From the NCBI RefSeq assembly GCF_018614975.1, contig NZ_JAGGNR010000012.1:337838-401837 (forward strand): 64,000 nt of DNA. Direction: 5' to 3'. The stretch comes from Paenibacillus polymyxa. Its GTDB lineage: Bacteria; Bacillota; Bacilli; Paenibacillales; Paenibacillaceae. The notes beneath the pieces were generated by a model. That model ran no database searches. It worked only from the letters and a program-made list of their open reading frames with translations, and was not told where the DNA came from. Within the stretch, counting starts at the first letter, position 1, and every line of letters starts with the position of its first letter. The position numbers and the translations under genes were made by a program. Shown in pieces: positions 54,575-63,296 of the stretch.

Positions 54575-57500
54575 AGCCAATTCTATTAAAAGTTGCCGGA
54601 CTGCAAAGTTATCGGGAGATGCAGGAGATTGATTTTACCGTGCTGACGGAGACGGGACTATTCGGTATTTTCGGTCCAACGGGTAGTGGTAAATCTTCCT
54701 TGCTCGATGCCATCACACTCGCCATGTACGGAAAAGTGGAACGCGCGGTGAACGGGACGCAAGGCATTATGAATCATGCAGAAGATTCGTTGTCGGTTGC
54801 TTTTACATTTGAACTGATGTCGGCAGAAGGCACTCGAAGGTTCCGGGTAGAGCGACGTTTCAAACGAAATAATGAAGTTTCGGTGAGTAACACGATCAGC
54901 AAATTCATAGAGACGGTTAATGGTGAAGAGCAGGTACTTGCCGACAAATTGGCAGATGTGAATCGCTGTGTTGAAGATGTGATCGGTTTGAAAATGGATG
55001 ATTTTACACGGGCAGTGGTGCTTCCACAAGGGAAGTTTGCCGAGTTTTTGTCACTCAAAGGCAGTGAACGCCGCCAGATGCTGCAACGATTATTCCATCT
55101 GGAGAAGTATGGGGACCAGTTGGCCATCAAATTAAGCCGGCGGGTCAAGGATAATGATATGGTTCACCAATCTCTTGCTGCCGAGCAACAGGGACTGGGC
55201 AATGCCAGCAAGGAGACGTTGGAAGAAACGAAACGTCTTCTTCAAGCCGCTGTTCAGCAGTCTGAATTATCCCGCAAAGCGTTGGATGAAGCTGCAAAGG
55301 AAGCTGAACAACTGGGCAAAATTCGTGAGTTAAGTAACGAACGGCAGGCTCGGACGGATGAACAGCAGAAGCTGAAAGCACTGGAACCACAGATAGAGGC
55401 AGGCGAACAACGGCTGAAACAATCCGTTGCGGCAGATGCAATACTGCCTGCGTTGCAGACCGTTCGAGATGCCACGGCTACACAGAAGCAGCGGCAGGAT
55501 ACGGCCGAGACAGCTCATCAGCAAGCACTGGAACATGAGCGTCTGGCTGTTCAGGAAGCGGAGAAGGCTGAGACGGCACGCAAGCAAATGACGGAGGAAG
55601 AACCGAAACTTTTGCTGCGCCTGGAGCAACTCGAACAAGCAAAAGAGCTGCAACGGGAACGGGACGGGCTTCATACCGATTGCTCGCGCCTAGCGCAGCT
55701 GCTGGAACAGGGGCAAGGCGAACAGACTGCGCTGGGACAGCAGCTTGAGAAAGAAAAGGAGTTGCAGCAGCGTGGACGTAAACGGCGTGAGGAACTACAG
55801 GAGAGCCTTAAGCCAAATGAAGTGAAGACAGAGGAACGCAGGCAACTTCAAGCTGCGCTTGAACTGAAACATCGTGTGGATACTGCTGCAGAGCAGTTGC
55901 AGCAAAATAAGGCTGACATGCAAGCCTATAAGCAGTCGGCAGAACAGGGAGCCGACAAGTTGAAGGCAGCCGCTGAGGAAGAAAAACGCCTGAGTGATCA
56001 GTGTCAGCATCTGGTAGAACAGGCGTCAGCAGGTCTTGAGGCCTTGCTCGCTTATGAGCAGGACATTAGCCGCGAACAAAGCCTGCTGGCCCTTGCGGAG
56101 GAACAGCTGCGTGGCACGATGCGCGAGCAGGAGCTGCACCGGCTGTCCTCCGCCTTGCGCGCCGAGCTGCGTGACGGCGAGCCATGCCCGGTGTGCGGCT
56201 CGCCGCATCACCCGCTCCCGGCTGCGCCGCCGGGAGAAGGTCCGCACGCAGGCGATGCGGACCTGGAACTGCTGCGCAGCCTGCACGCGGAGCTGCAGGA
56301 GCTGCGCTTTGGGCTGCGCCAGCAGCTGCACGAACGTCGCAGCCTGCTGACGCAGCTTGGGGCTGCGGCCGGCGAAGCTCCGGCCGCAGCCGAGGCCGCG
56401 CCTGCGGCTGCGGAGCCCGAGCCCGCCGGGTCGCCCGAACACGGGCGCTCCCCGGCAGGCTGGGCATCGCGTGCCGCTGCGCTGCGCGAAGCCGCGCAGG
56501 CGCTGGCTGCCGCAGCAGCGCCGCTCCAGGCCGAAGCCGCCGCGTTGCAGCAGGCGGCTGTGGGCGCGCAGCAGCGCCGCATGGAAGCGGCAGCTGCGCA
56601 AGAGGCCGGCCGTGCCGGGCTCGCCCAGGCGGAGCGCAAGCTGGCCGAGAGCGAGGCCGCAGCGACTGCCTTGCAGAGCCGCTGGGCCGCAGAACTGCCG
56701 GGCATCGCTCAGGAGGAGGCCAAGGCCCTCTATCAGGCGATGCAGGAGCGCGATGCGCGCGCCGAAGACATCAAGGAACGTCTGAACAAAAGCGTGACGT
56801 TCCTTGAGGAAAAAGACCAAATCATCCAATCTCTCCAGCAGAAGCTGGTGGAATTGGACAAACAACTGATCCAGTGGCAAACGCAGTGGCAGGGCAATAG
56901 CAAACAGCTGGCCGAGAAGGAAGAACGCTTGCGCCAGTGGGTTGGGGAGCAGCGGGTAGAAGATCTGATTACTGCGGCTCAGACTCGTCTGGATGGACTG
57001 CGGAAAGCAGCTGCGGACTCGGCACAACGCTTCAAAGAAGCGGACACGCTGAAACAGGAGTCGGCGAAGAGAGACGTTATGGCTCAGCAGGCAGCTGCCT
57101 CGGCAACAGAATATCTGCAACAGGCACAGGAACGGTGGAAGCAATTGCTGGAACAATCCCCGTTTGACTCGGATGATGCTGTTGTGTCTGCGGCGATTCC
57201 TTCCCAGGAAGCAGAACGACTGGCAGGAGAGATCCAGCAGCACCGTGAGCGTGAGCGTGAACTGGCATCCCAGTTGCGCGAACTGGAACAGAAGCTGGGT
57301 GGTGCTGCCGTATCGGAGGAACAGTGGTTAGCCTGCACCGAACGTTTGCAGCAGGTCCGAATCGAGGACGAGGCTGCCCTTCGTGCCAAAGCACGTGCAG
57401 AACGTGATCTGGAGGATGTGGAGCAGCGACATGTTCGCTGGACCGAGCTGGAGAACAAGCGGTTGGAGGTAAGCCGTCAAGGCGAACTGCTCAGCAAACT

Positions 57501-57990
57501 GCAATCCGCGTTCAGAGGCAATGCTTTTGTTGAGTATATTGCCGAAGAACAACTGATGCAGGTTAGTCATGCGGCATCTCAGCGTCTGCGCTTCCTGACC
57601 AAACAGCGTTATTCACTGGAGGTGGATTCCGGTGGTGGTTTTGTAATCTGTGATGATGCCAACGGGGGAGTCAAACGACCGGTTTCAACGTTGTCAGGTG
57701 GCGAGACGTTTTTGACTTCGTTGTCACTGGCCTTGGCACTGTCGGCCCAGATTCAGCTGCGAGGTCAGTACCCACTCCAATTCTTCTTCCTGGATGAAGG
57801 GTTTGGTACCCTTGACCCTGAGCTGTTGGATACCGTCATTACGTCTTTGGAAAAATTGCATGACGACCGATTGGCTGTTGGTGTCATCAGTCACGTGCCT
57901 GAACTGCGTGCACGCTTGCCGCGCAAACTTGTGGTGATTCCGGCAGGTGAGGCCGGAAACGGCTCACGTGTGGTCTTGGAGAGCCTGTAG
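54571..57990 (+). CDS. sbcC: Nuclease SbcCD subunit C (Rad50-like ATPase)
   Basis: 1139 residues: N-terminal ATPase half with GPTGSGKS (35-42), a long coiled coil, the zinc hook CPVC (Cys539-Cys542, CPVCGSPHHP), a second coiled coil, and the C-terminal ATPase half with LSGGE (1041-1045) and FFLDEGFGTLD. Between about 520 and 735 the protein is exceptionally rich in Ala, Arg, Glu and Gln, and the DNA there is far more GC-rich than either end of the gene. The reading frame is open throughout and both ATPase halves are intact, so the gene is probably functional. Confidence 0.95.
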   Translation: MKPILLKVAGLQSYREMQEIDFTVLTETGLFGIFGPTGSGKSSLLDAITLAMYGKVERAVNGTQGIMNHAEDSLSVAFTFELMSAEGTRRFRVERRFKRNNEVSVSNTISKFIETVNGEEQVLADKLADVNRCVEDVIGLKMDDFTRAVVLPQGKFAEFLSLKGSERRQMLQRLFHLEKYGDQLAIKLSRRVKDNDMVHQSLAAEQQGLGNASKETLEETKRLLQAAVQQSELSRKALDEAAKEAEQLGKIRELSNERQARTDEQQKLKALEPQIEAGEQRLKQSVAADAILPALQTVRDATATQKQRQDTAETAHQQALEHERLAVQEAEKAETARKQMTEEEPKLLLRLEQLEQAKELQRERDGLHTDCSRLAQLLEQGQGEQTALGQQLEKEKELQQRGRKRREELQESLKPNEVKTEERRQLQAALELKHRVDTAAEQLQQNKADMQAYKQSAEQGADKLKAAAEEEKRLSDQCQHLVEQASAGLEALLAYEQDISREQSLLALAEEQLRGTMREQELHRLSSALRAELRDGEPCPVCGSPHHPLPAAPPGEGPHAGDADLELLRSLHAELQELRFGLRQQLHERRSLLTQLGAAAGEAPAAAEAAPAAAEPEPAGSPEHGRSPAGWASRAAALREAAQALAAAAAPLQAEAAALQQAAVGAQQRRMEAAAAQEAGRAGLAQAERKLAESEAAATALQSRWAAELPGIAQEEAKALYQAMQERDARAEDIKERLNKSVTFLEEKDQIIQSLQQKLVELDKQLIQWQTQWQGNSKQLAEKEERLRQWVGEQRVEDLITAAQTRLDGLRKAAADSAQRFKEADTLKQESAKRDVMAQQAAASATEYLQQAQERWKQLLEQSPFDSDDAVVSAAIPSQEAERLAGEIQQHRERERELASQLRELEQKLGGAAVSEEQWLACTERLQQVRIEDEAALRAKARAERDLEDVEQRHVRWTELENKRLEVSRQGELLSKLQSAFRGNAFVEYIAEEQLMQVSHAASQRLRFLTKQRYSLEVDSGGGFVICDDANGGVKRPVSTLSGGETFLTSLSLALALSAQIQLRGQYPLQFFFLDEGFGTLDPELLDTVITSLEKLHDDRLAVGVISHVPELRARLPRKLVVIPAGEAGNGSRVVLESL

Positions 57991-58326
57991 AGGGAAACGT
58001 GTATGATGTATATCCGCTCACAATCCGGGCTTGGGCCAGGATGCCGAAAATATAGTGCGGATGTATGTTTATCTGTCTGGATGCGACCTGTTACGGCTTG
58101 AACGGCAGGACTTGGAGAAAAGAGGGAAGCATTACGCTTCTTTCTACCCCAAGTTTCAGCAATATAAACGATAGAAGCTCTTATAGCCCAAGTAACTGAA
58201 TATTTCCGAATGTTATTTTTGTAAAAAAATTCTTTTCTTGCTTTTATAACTTCGCGGAGTGAGTTACATCACAGATACAGGTTCATCCCGCTGTTATACT
58301 ACAGTTAAGCCGACAAACTTTATTTA

Positions 58327-58421
58327 AGTACCCCGGCGGACATCTGATCAGGACGTTTCCTGAATAGATGTCCGCGTAGCAGACTTCCAAGGAAGCCGCT
58401 CACGGGGTGCTTCTTTTTTTG
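58327..58421 (+). ncRNA. Candidate structured RNA: three-way junction ending in a terminator
   Basis: The closing stem pairs GTACCCCG (58328-58335) with CGGGGTGC (58403-58410). Inside, GCGGACATCT (58336-58345) pairs perfectly with AGATGTCCGC (58366-58375), capped by CAGGA/TCCTG; a third arm pairs AGC and CTTC (from 58378) with GAAG and GCT (to 58400). TTCTTTTTTT follows at once. A TATACT near 58295 could be the -10 of its promoter. The 5' part of this 514-nt gap (57991-58300) holds no gene. It may be a small RNA or a leader/attenuator for the gene at 58505. Confidence 0.55.
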
Positions 58422-58504
58422 TTTTCCCGTTGGTAGTGTCAATTCGCCCAGTTCTGAATACCATGAAAAGGTGATCAAGAGCAGAATCAGGGAGGCGTTG
58501 GCAA

Positions 58505-58849
58505 GTGGAAAAGGTGGAAGCAAAGAAATTGTGCAAGGAACACATGCACCGTTATGTATGTGTACAGATGAATGACGGTATGCACTACGATGGCATTATG
58601 GAAAATGTGGATGACGAAATGATCTACCTGGCGGTTCCCGTTGGACCAGAAGCCGTGGTGAATCATGCGAACTGGGGTCCAAATGCAATGCCGGGGGCGA
58701 ACTATCCGATAGGTCATACTCGCGGATTTTATCCTGGATACGGCTACCCTACTCCTTATCCGTATTATGGTTATGGCCGTAGACGTTTTAACCGACTGGT
58801 GCTCCCGTTATTTGCGCTTACAGCGTTAACCCTTTTACCTTACTATTGA
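58505..58849 (+). CDS. Small protein with Lsm/Hfq-like N-terminus and Gly/Tyr/Pro-rich tail
   Basis: 114 residues. The N-terminal 45 residues (YVCVQMNDGMHYDGIMENV then DDEMIYLAVP) have the strand pattern of an Sm fold: hydrophobic strand, DG turn, YDG, acidic VDD, hydrophobic strand. This is followed by a Gly/Tyr/Pro-rich stretch (FYPGYGYPTPYPYYGYG), a basic RRRF and a hydrophobic end (LVLPLFALTALTLLPYY). Similar small proteins occur in Paenibacillus and Bacillus, with no known function as far as I can tell. GTG start, GGGAGG upstream. The Sm-fold reading is an inference from pattern only. Confidence 0.65.
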   Translation: MEKVEAKKLCKEHMHRYVCVQMNDGMHYDGIMENVDDEMIYLAVPVGPEAVVNHANWGPNAMPGANYPIGHTRGFYPGYGYPTPYPYYGYGRRRFNRLVLPLFALTALTLLPYY

Positions 58850-58945
58850 ACCAGCATGAATTAAAGAGGTCTTATCATATACAGAGTCTCAGCCTGATGT
58901 ATCGCGACAGTCATTGCAATACAACGGGCAACATACCGAATATTC

Positions 58946-58998
58946 AAAAAGGTCATGCCTGTGCAGAAGCGAACTTCTGTAAGGCATGACCTTTTTTT
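58946..58998. terminator. Bidirectional terminator between the Lsm-like gene and a relic
   Basis: AAAAAGGTCATGCCT pairs with AGGCATGACCTTTTT, with an inner CAGAAG/CTTCTG stem; T-tracts on both strands. Confidence 0.88.
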
Positions 58999-59029
58999 GA
59001 ACCTAATTAGTGTAAGGTCGATGATGAAC

Positions 59030-59223
59030 GGATGGCACAACGGGTATGCCAAGGCCTTCTCCAATAAAAACTTGCCGATAATCCGGTCTTTCACACTTCC
59101 TCCAAGATTCATGAATTCCAGTTTGGCGAACAGGCGTATTCCTTCCGGTAATGGATAACGAGTTAATTCAAGTAGAGGTGTATTACCTTGTTGTGTGTCT
59201 AGAGATTGGACGTAGGTTTTTAC
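59030..59223 (-). pseudogene. Cysteine synthase family relic (N-terminal fragment)
   Basis: About 65 residues resemble the start of PLP-dependent cysteine synthase or cystathionine beta-synthase (CysK/MccA type): GNTPLLELTRYPLPEG, then LFAKLEFMNLGGSVKDRI with the PLP-lysine region SVKDR. The frame has no good start codon before the homology, and homology stops after about GKFLLEKAL; the remaining roughly 240 residues are missing. The fragment ends against the bidirectional terminator. It overlaps nothing but lies upstream of and divergent from the hit gene. Confidence 0.75.
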
Positions 59224-59278
59224 TTCTAGTATGATAGAAGTGAATACATACATTGGAATACAAAGGAGGGTATGAACT

Positions 59279-59638
59279 ATGGATTGCTTATTTTGCAAAA
59301 TTGTAGAGGGCAGCATTCCCTCCAATAAAGTACTGGAGAATGACCATGTTATCGTTTTTCATGACATCCAGCCCGCTGCACCGACGCATGTTCTTGTCAT
59401 TCCGAAGAAACATATTGCTTCCATGAATGAAGTGACCGCAGAGGACCTACCATTAATCGGGGAGATTCATCTGGCTGCTCAAGAAGCGGCGAAGCGTCTT
59501 GGCGTGGAAGCAACAGGATATCGCTTAATCAACAATTGTGGTAAGGATGGAGAACAAACCGTTCATCATCTGCATTACCATTTGTTGGGTGGTACCAGAC
59601 TTGGCGTCTTGACAAGTCTATCCGATTCTCACAAATAA
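59279..59638 (+). CDS. hit: HIT family protein
   Basis: 119 residues of the histidine-triad superfamily: N-terminal CLFCKIVEG and the active-site HHLHYHLLGG near the C-terminus. Members hydrolyse nucleoside phosphoramidates and related AMP conjugates. AAAGGAGGG precedes the ATG. The 230-nt gap to rpsU holds the rpsU promoter. Confidence 0.93.
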   Translation: MDCLFCKIVEGSIPSNKVLENDHVIVFHDIQPAAPTHVLVIPKKHIASMNEVTAEDLPLIGEIHLAAQEAAKRLGVEATGYRLINNCGKDGEQTVHHLHYHLLGGTRLGVLTSLSDSHK

Positions 59639-59782
59639 ACGAGCTGATGGGTACTAATATTGAGGATTTAGTCATATGTATTAAATCCACGAATGTGTGA
59701 CCAAATGCTTATAATAATGAATTCATTTCATAATACATTTGAGTTATGAAATGGATTCAAATAAGTGATCATTACATTGAGG

Positions 59783-59812
59783 TTGACACCTTTATTATCT
59801 TTCGCCTATAAT
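59783..59812 (+). promoter_or_regulatory. SigA promoter of rpsU-yqeY
   Basis: TTGACA at 59783-59788, an 18-nt spacer and TATAAT at 59807-59812, both perfect hexamers. The start would be near 59819. Confidence 0.85.
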
Positions 59813-59871
59813 GTAAGATGATGAACCGTGTTATTGCTCTTGGACGGTCTGGTCGGAGGGAGGGAAAACTG

Positions 59872-60045
59872 GTGTCTGAAACTAAAGTTCGCAAAAACGA
59901 GACTATTGATGCTGCACTTCGTCGTTTTAAACGCTCCATCGCTAAAGATGGCGTATTGGCTGAGGTGAAGAAACGTAAGCATTATGAGAAGCCAAGCGTA
60001 AAGCGCAAGAAAAAGTCCGAGGCTGCTCGTAAGAGAAAGTTTTAG
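59872..60045 (+). CDS. rpsU: 30S ribosomal protein S21
   Basis: 57 residues, the usual length, from the GTG at 59872 ([20 protein letters not shown] after the initiator) with AGGGAGGG upstream; ends in a highly basic [14 protein letters not shown]. The longer in-frame reading from 59818 would start at the transcription start itself and is not credible. Confidence 0.96.
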   Translation: MSETKVRKNETIDAALRRFKRSIAKDGVLAEVKKRKHYEKPSVKRKKKSEAARKRKF

Positions 60046-60060
60046 GAGGATTTTAATTAC

Positions 60061-60504
60061 ATGAATCTTAGCGAACGATTGAACGAAGATATGAAGCAAG
60101 CGATGAAGAGTAAGGACAAGTTCAGACTCTCCAACATTCGGTTGATTCGTTCGACGATCAAGAATCTTGAAATAGATTTGAAAAGAGATTTGGATGACAA
60201 CGAAGTGCTTGATATCCTGAGTCGTGAAATCAAACAGCGCAAAGATGCCCTCCAAGAATTTGACAAAGCGGGCCGTGAAGATCTCGCGGCAAATGCAAAA
60301 GCGGAAATTGAAGTACTCATCCAGTACCTTCCCACACAGCTTACCGAAGAAGAAATTAAAGTTATTGTACAGCAGACCATCCAGGAAACCGGTGCTTCTT
60401 CGAAAGCCGAGATGGGGAAAGTCATGGCTGCCCTTATGCCGAAAGTTAAAGGCAAAGCGGACGGCAAACTGGTAAATCAAGCAGTTCAACAATTTCTGCA
60501 ATAA
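60061..60504 (+). CDS. yqeY: GatB/YqeY domain-containing protein
   Basis: 147 residues; helical protein related to the tail domain of GatB, the amidotransferase subunit, and thought to interact with tRNA, though its role is not established. MNLSERLNEDMKQAMKSKDK is the family start; PTQLTEEEIK and KAEMGKVMAALMPKVKGKAD are conserved parts. GGAGG precedes the ATG; cotranscribed with rpsU as in B. subtilis. Confidence 0.94.
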   Translation: MNLSERLNEDMKQAMKSKDKFRLSNIRLIRSTIKNLEIDLKRDLDDNEVLDILSREIKQRKDALQEFDKAGREDLAANAKAEIEVLIQYLPTQLTEEEIKVIVQQTIQETGASSKAEMGKVMAALMPKVKGKADGKLVNQAVQQFLQ

Positions 60505-60516
60505 AGCAAATCAATA

Positions 60517-60550
60517 AACACCTTCTGACATGTCAGAAGGTGTTTTTTCC
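60517..60550 (+). terminator. Intrinsic terminator after yqeY
   Basis: AACACCTTCTGAC pairs perfectly with GTCAGAAGGTGTT around AT, followed by TTTTTT. Confidence 0.92.
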
Positions 60551-60670
60551 ATTTACATGAACGCATTTTGTGCTTGTGATAGCAATTTTTTCTTTAAAAT
60601 GGTTAATATATATTATTATGGATTTATATTCTTGCAATTGATCAAGATTTCAAATATAATTTTAAGATTT

Positions 60671-60696
60671 TGAAACGAAATGTTGCATTGCACGTA
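60671..60696 (+). promoter_or_regulatory. SigW-type ECF promoter of nfeD-floA
   Basis: TGAAAC at 60671-60676, a 16-nt spacer and CGTA at 60693-60696, an exact match to the B. subtilis SigW consensus. In B. subtilis the orthologous yqeZ-floA-yqfB operon belongs to the SigW regulon, so position and sequence agree. Confidence 0.85.
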
Positions 60697-60748
60697 ATAA
60701 ATACCATAAGCTGGACAGTATAACATTAATGGAAAAGGGGTGACTATT

Positions 60749-62110
60749 GTGAAGGGAAAGCGCCGGAAGAAGCTTACGGGGCCATTGATGCTCTTAATGT
60801 TGCTGACGCTGTTGCTTCCTGTCTGGATTGGATCACCGTCAGCGCATGCAGCTGAGAAGAGTGGCGCCGTATATATTATTCCGGTTGACAAACCAATCGA
60901 GCAGGGACTTGGCAAGTTCATGGAACGCGGGTTCAAGGAAGCGGAAAAGATGAACGCTGGCCTGATCGTTCTCGATATCAATACGCCGGGAGGCCGTGTC
61001 GACACTGCGGAAGCATTGGGTATCCTGATTAAGGACAGTCCGATTGAGACTGTTGCATTTGTTCGTGGAGATGCTGCTTCAGCCGGGAGTTTTCTGGCTC
61101 TGAATGCAGATAAGATCGTAATGTCACCAGGCAGTATGATTGGTGCGGCAGCAATGGTGGACAGTACGGGTAAACATGTTGATGATCCAAAGCTTGTTGC
61201 ATTCTGGAAAAGCAAAATGCAGGGAGCAGCTGAGATAAGTGGTCGTGATGGCAAGATCGCAGCTGGAATGACGGATGTTAACATCGTTGTTGAAATGCCA
61301 GAGATCAATAAAACCAAGCAAAAAGGTGAAATTATTGCTCTCTCGGCTGAAGAAGCGCTGAAAGTTGGTTATGCTGACCATATCAGCAACACACCTGAAG
61401 AAGCGGCAGCTTGGCTTGGTTACAGTCAGGGTGATGTATTTAAGGTGGAACGGACGACAGCAGAGAATATCGCATCCTTTCTTACCAATCCGGTTGTCAT
61501 GACCGTATTGTTGTTCCTCGGAATCGCGGGTGTAGCCATTGAACTGATCGTTCCTGGGTTCGGAGTGCCTGGTATTGTCGGTATTGTGTGTTTTGTCCTG
61601 TATTTTTCAGGAAACTACGTTGCCGGTTTTGCAGGAGCAGAGACGTGGGTATTATTCACTGTCGGACTCATCTTGATGATTCTGGAGATGTTTATACCAA
61701 GCATGGGTATTTTGGGTATTCTGGGATCAATTGCGCTTGTAGCCGGTGTTGTGAGGGCTGCTTATGATACAAGTGATGCCTTTATTTCCTTGGGTATCGC
61801 TTTTGGAGCAGCATTGGTAGTCATTGCGATTATCGCAGTACTGTTTAAAGATCGAGGGATATGGAATCGATTCATATTGAGTGACAGTTTGTCTGCGGAA
61901 CGTGGCTATTCATCCGCTACCGAACGTAAAGAATTGATTGGAATGCAAGGCATCAGTCTGACACCGCTTCGTCCTTCTGGCACAGCGATGTTTGAAGGGG
62001 AACGAATTGACGTTGTGGCCGACGGAGATTTTATTCCCGTCGATACTCCGATTATTGTGATTAAAGCGGAAGGTACCCGGATTGTGGTTCAGCAAGCTTT
62101 GCCGGTGTAG
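60749..62110 (+). CDS. yqeZ: NfeD-type membrane serine protease (YqeZ-like)
   Basis: 453 residues: signal peptide (hydrophobic 11-28, AHA at 32-34), a ClpP/SppA-like protease domain with GDAASAGS (107-114, Ser111 probably catalytic), four or five membrane helices (about 240-375), and a C-terminal OB-fold NfeD domain. Acts with flotillin-type proteins at the membrane. I chose the GTG at 60749 because AAGGGGTG lies about 8 nt before it; the GTG at 60740 overlaps that site. First gene of the SigW-type operon. Confidence 0.92.
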   Translation: MKGKRRKKLTGPLMLLMLLTLLLPVWIGSPSAHAAEKSGAVYIIPVDKPIEQGLGKFMERGFKEAEKMNAGLIVLDINTPGGRVDTAEALGILIKDSPIETVAFVRGDAASAGSFLALNADKIVMSPGSMIGAAAMVDSTGKHVDDPKLVAFWKSKMQGAAEISGRDGKIAAGMTDVNIVVEMPEINKTKQKGEIIALSAEEALKVGYADHISNTPEEAAAWLGYSQGDVFKVERTTAENIASFLTNPVVMTVLLFLGIAGVAIELIVPGFGVPGIVGIVCFVLYFSGNYVAGFAGAETWVLFTVGLILMILEMFIPSMGILGILGSIALVAGVVRAAYDTSDAFISLGIAFGAALVVIAIIAVLFKDRGIWNRFILSDSLSAERGYSSATERKELIGMQGISLTPLRPSGTAMFEGERIDVVADGDFIPVDTPIIVIKAEGTRIVVQQALPV

Positions 62111-62272
62111 CCCGCTATGTTGCCAAAGTGGAATAACGCTTTGGTAGCGTACATAACCACTTTGCTGGAGCTGCCCAGCGCAGGTGGAGCAACTTAATAC
62201 AGCAGCTGGGTTTCATGAAAGTCTGTCATGACATGTTTTTACAAAAACAAATTGCAAATGGAGGATTATTAC

Positions 62273-63283
62273 ATGGACACATCTATGATCACGATTTTGC
62301 TCATTGCGGTAGTAGGTATTATCGTATTGAGTGTATTTTTCAGCTTTTTCCCAGTAATGCTCTGGATATCGGCAATTGCATCGGGTGTACGTGTTAGCAT
62401 TATTACCCTGGTCGCGATGAGACTCAGACGTGTAACACCTAGCCGGATCGTAAATCCTATGATTAAAGCAACCAAAGCAGGTATTCAATTGACGATGAAT
62501 CAACTGGAAAGTCACTTCCTGGCGGGTGGTAACGTTGACCGTGTGGTTAACGCTCTGATCGCTGCACAGCGTGCAAACATTCCACTCGAATTTGAACGTG
62601 CTGCTGCGATTGACCTTGCTGGTCGTGACGTATTGCAGGCCGTACAGATGAGTGTAAACCCGCGTGTTATCGAAACGCCTGTTGTTTCTGCGGTGGCAAA
62701 AGATGGTATTGAAGTCAATGTTCGAGCAAGAATTACAGTTCGTGCGAATATCGATCGACTTGTCGGTGGTGCTGGTGAAGAGACGATCATTGCCCGTGTC
62801 GGTGAAGGGATCGTAAGTACCAACGGTTCAGCAGAAACGCATAAAGTGGTGTTGGAAAATCCGGATCTGATTTCTCGTACAGTCTTGTCCAAAGGACTGG
62901 ATTCTGGAACTGCCTTTGAGATCCTTTCCATTGATATTGCGGACGTGGATATCGGTAAAAATATTGGTGCATTCCTGCAAACCGAGCAGGCAGAAGCTGA
63001 CAAGCGAATCGCTCAGGCGAAAGCAGAAGAGCGTCGTGCGATGGCTGTAGCCCAAGAACAAGAGATGAAAGCGCGCGTTGTGGAAATGAGAGCACGTGTT
63101 GTTGAGTCAGAATCAGCAGTACCACTTGCAATGGCAGAGGCTTTGCGTAGTGGGAAAATTGGAGTTATGGACTACATGAACCTCAAAAATATTGAAGCAG
63201 ATACTCAAATGCGCAATTCATTAGGAAAACCTGTTGAAGGTTCGAGTTCCAACGATCAGGGTGATTCCAAAAACGGAAGATAG
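62273..63283 (+). CDS. floA: Flotillin-like protein FloA
   Basis: 336 residues: membrane-inserted N-terminus (about 5-45), a band-7/PHB domain with [20 protein letters not shown] and [16 protein letters not shown], and a helical C-terminus rich in Ala/Glu ([19 protein letters not shown]). FloA scaffolds organise membrane microdomains and envelope-stress responses. ATG at 62273 follows GGAGG. The preceding 162-nt gap has minor inverted repeats but no clear terminator, so it is probably cotranscribed with the NfeD gene. Confidence 0.95.
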   Translation: MDTSMITILLIAVVGIIVLSVFFSFFPVMLWISAIASGVRVSIITLVAMRLRRVTPSRIVNPMIKATKAGIQLTMNQLESHFLAGGNVDRVVNALIAAQRANIPLEFERAAAIDLAGRDVLQAVQMSVNPRVIETPVVSAVAKDGIEVNVRARITVRANIDRLVGGAGEETIIARVGEGIVSTNGSAETHKVVLENPDLISRTVLSKGLDSGTAFEILSIDIADVDIGKNIGAFLQTEQAEADKRIAQAKAEERRAMAVAQEQEMKARVVEMRARVVESESAVPLAMAEALRSGKIGVMDYMNLKNIEADTQMRNSLGKPVEGSSSNDQGDSKNGR

Positions 63284-63296
63284 GCGGTGAGTGCAT

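Noticed and set aside
56026..57243. Open frame of 405 codons on the minus strand inside sbcC, and several overlapping frames nearby
   Set aside because: It lies in the GC-rich segment, where stop codons are rare in every frame. The sbcC frame carries the zinc hook and ATPase motifs; the minus-strand frame has Leu/Arg/Cys-rich low-complexity composition and no ribosome binding site.
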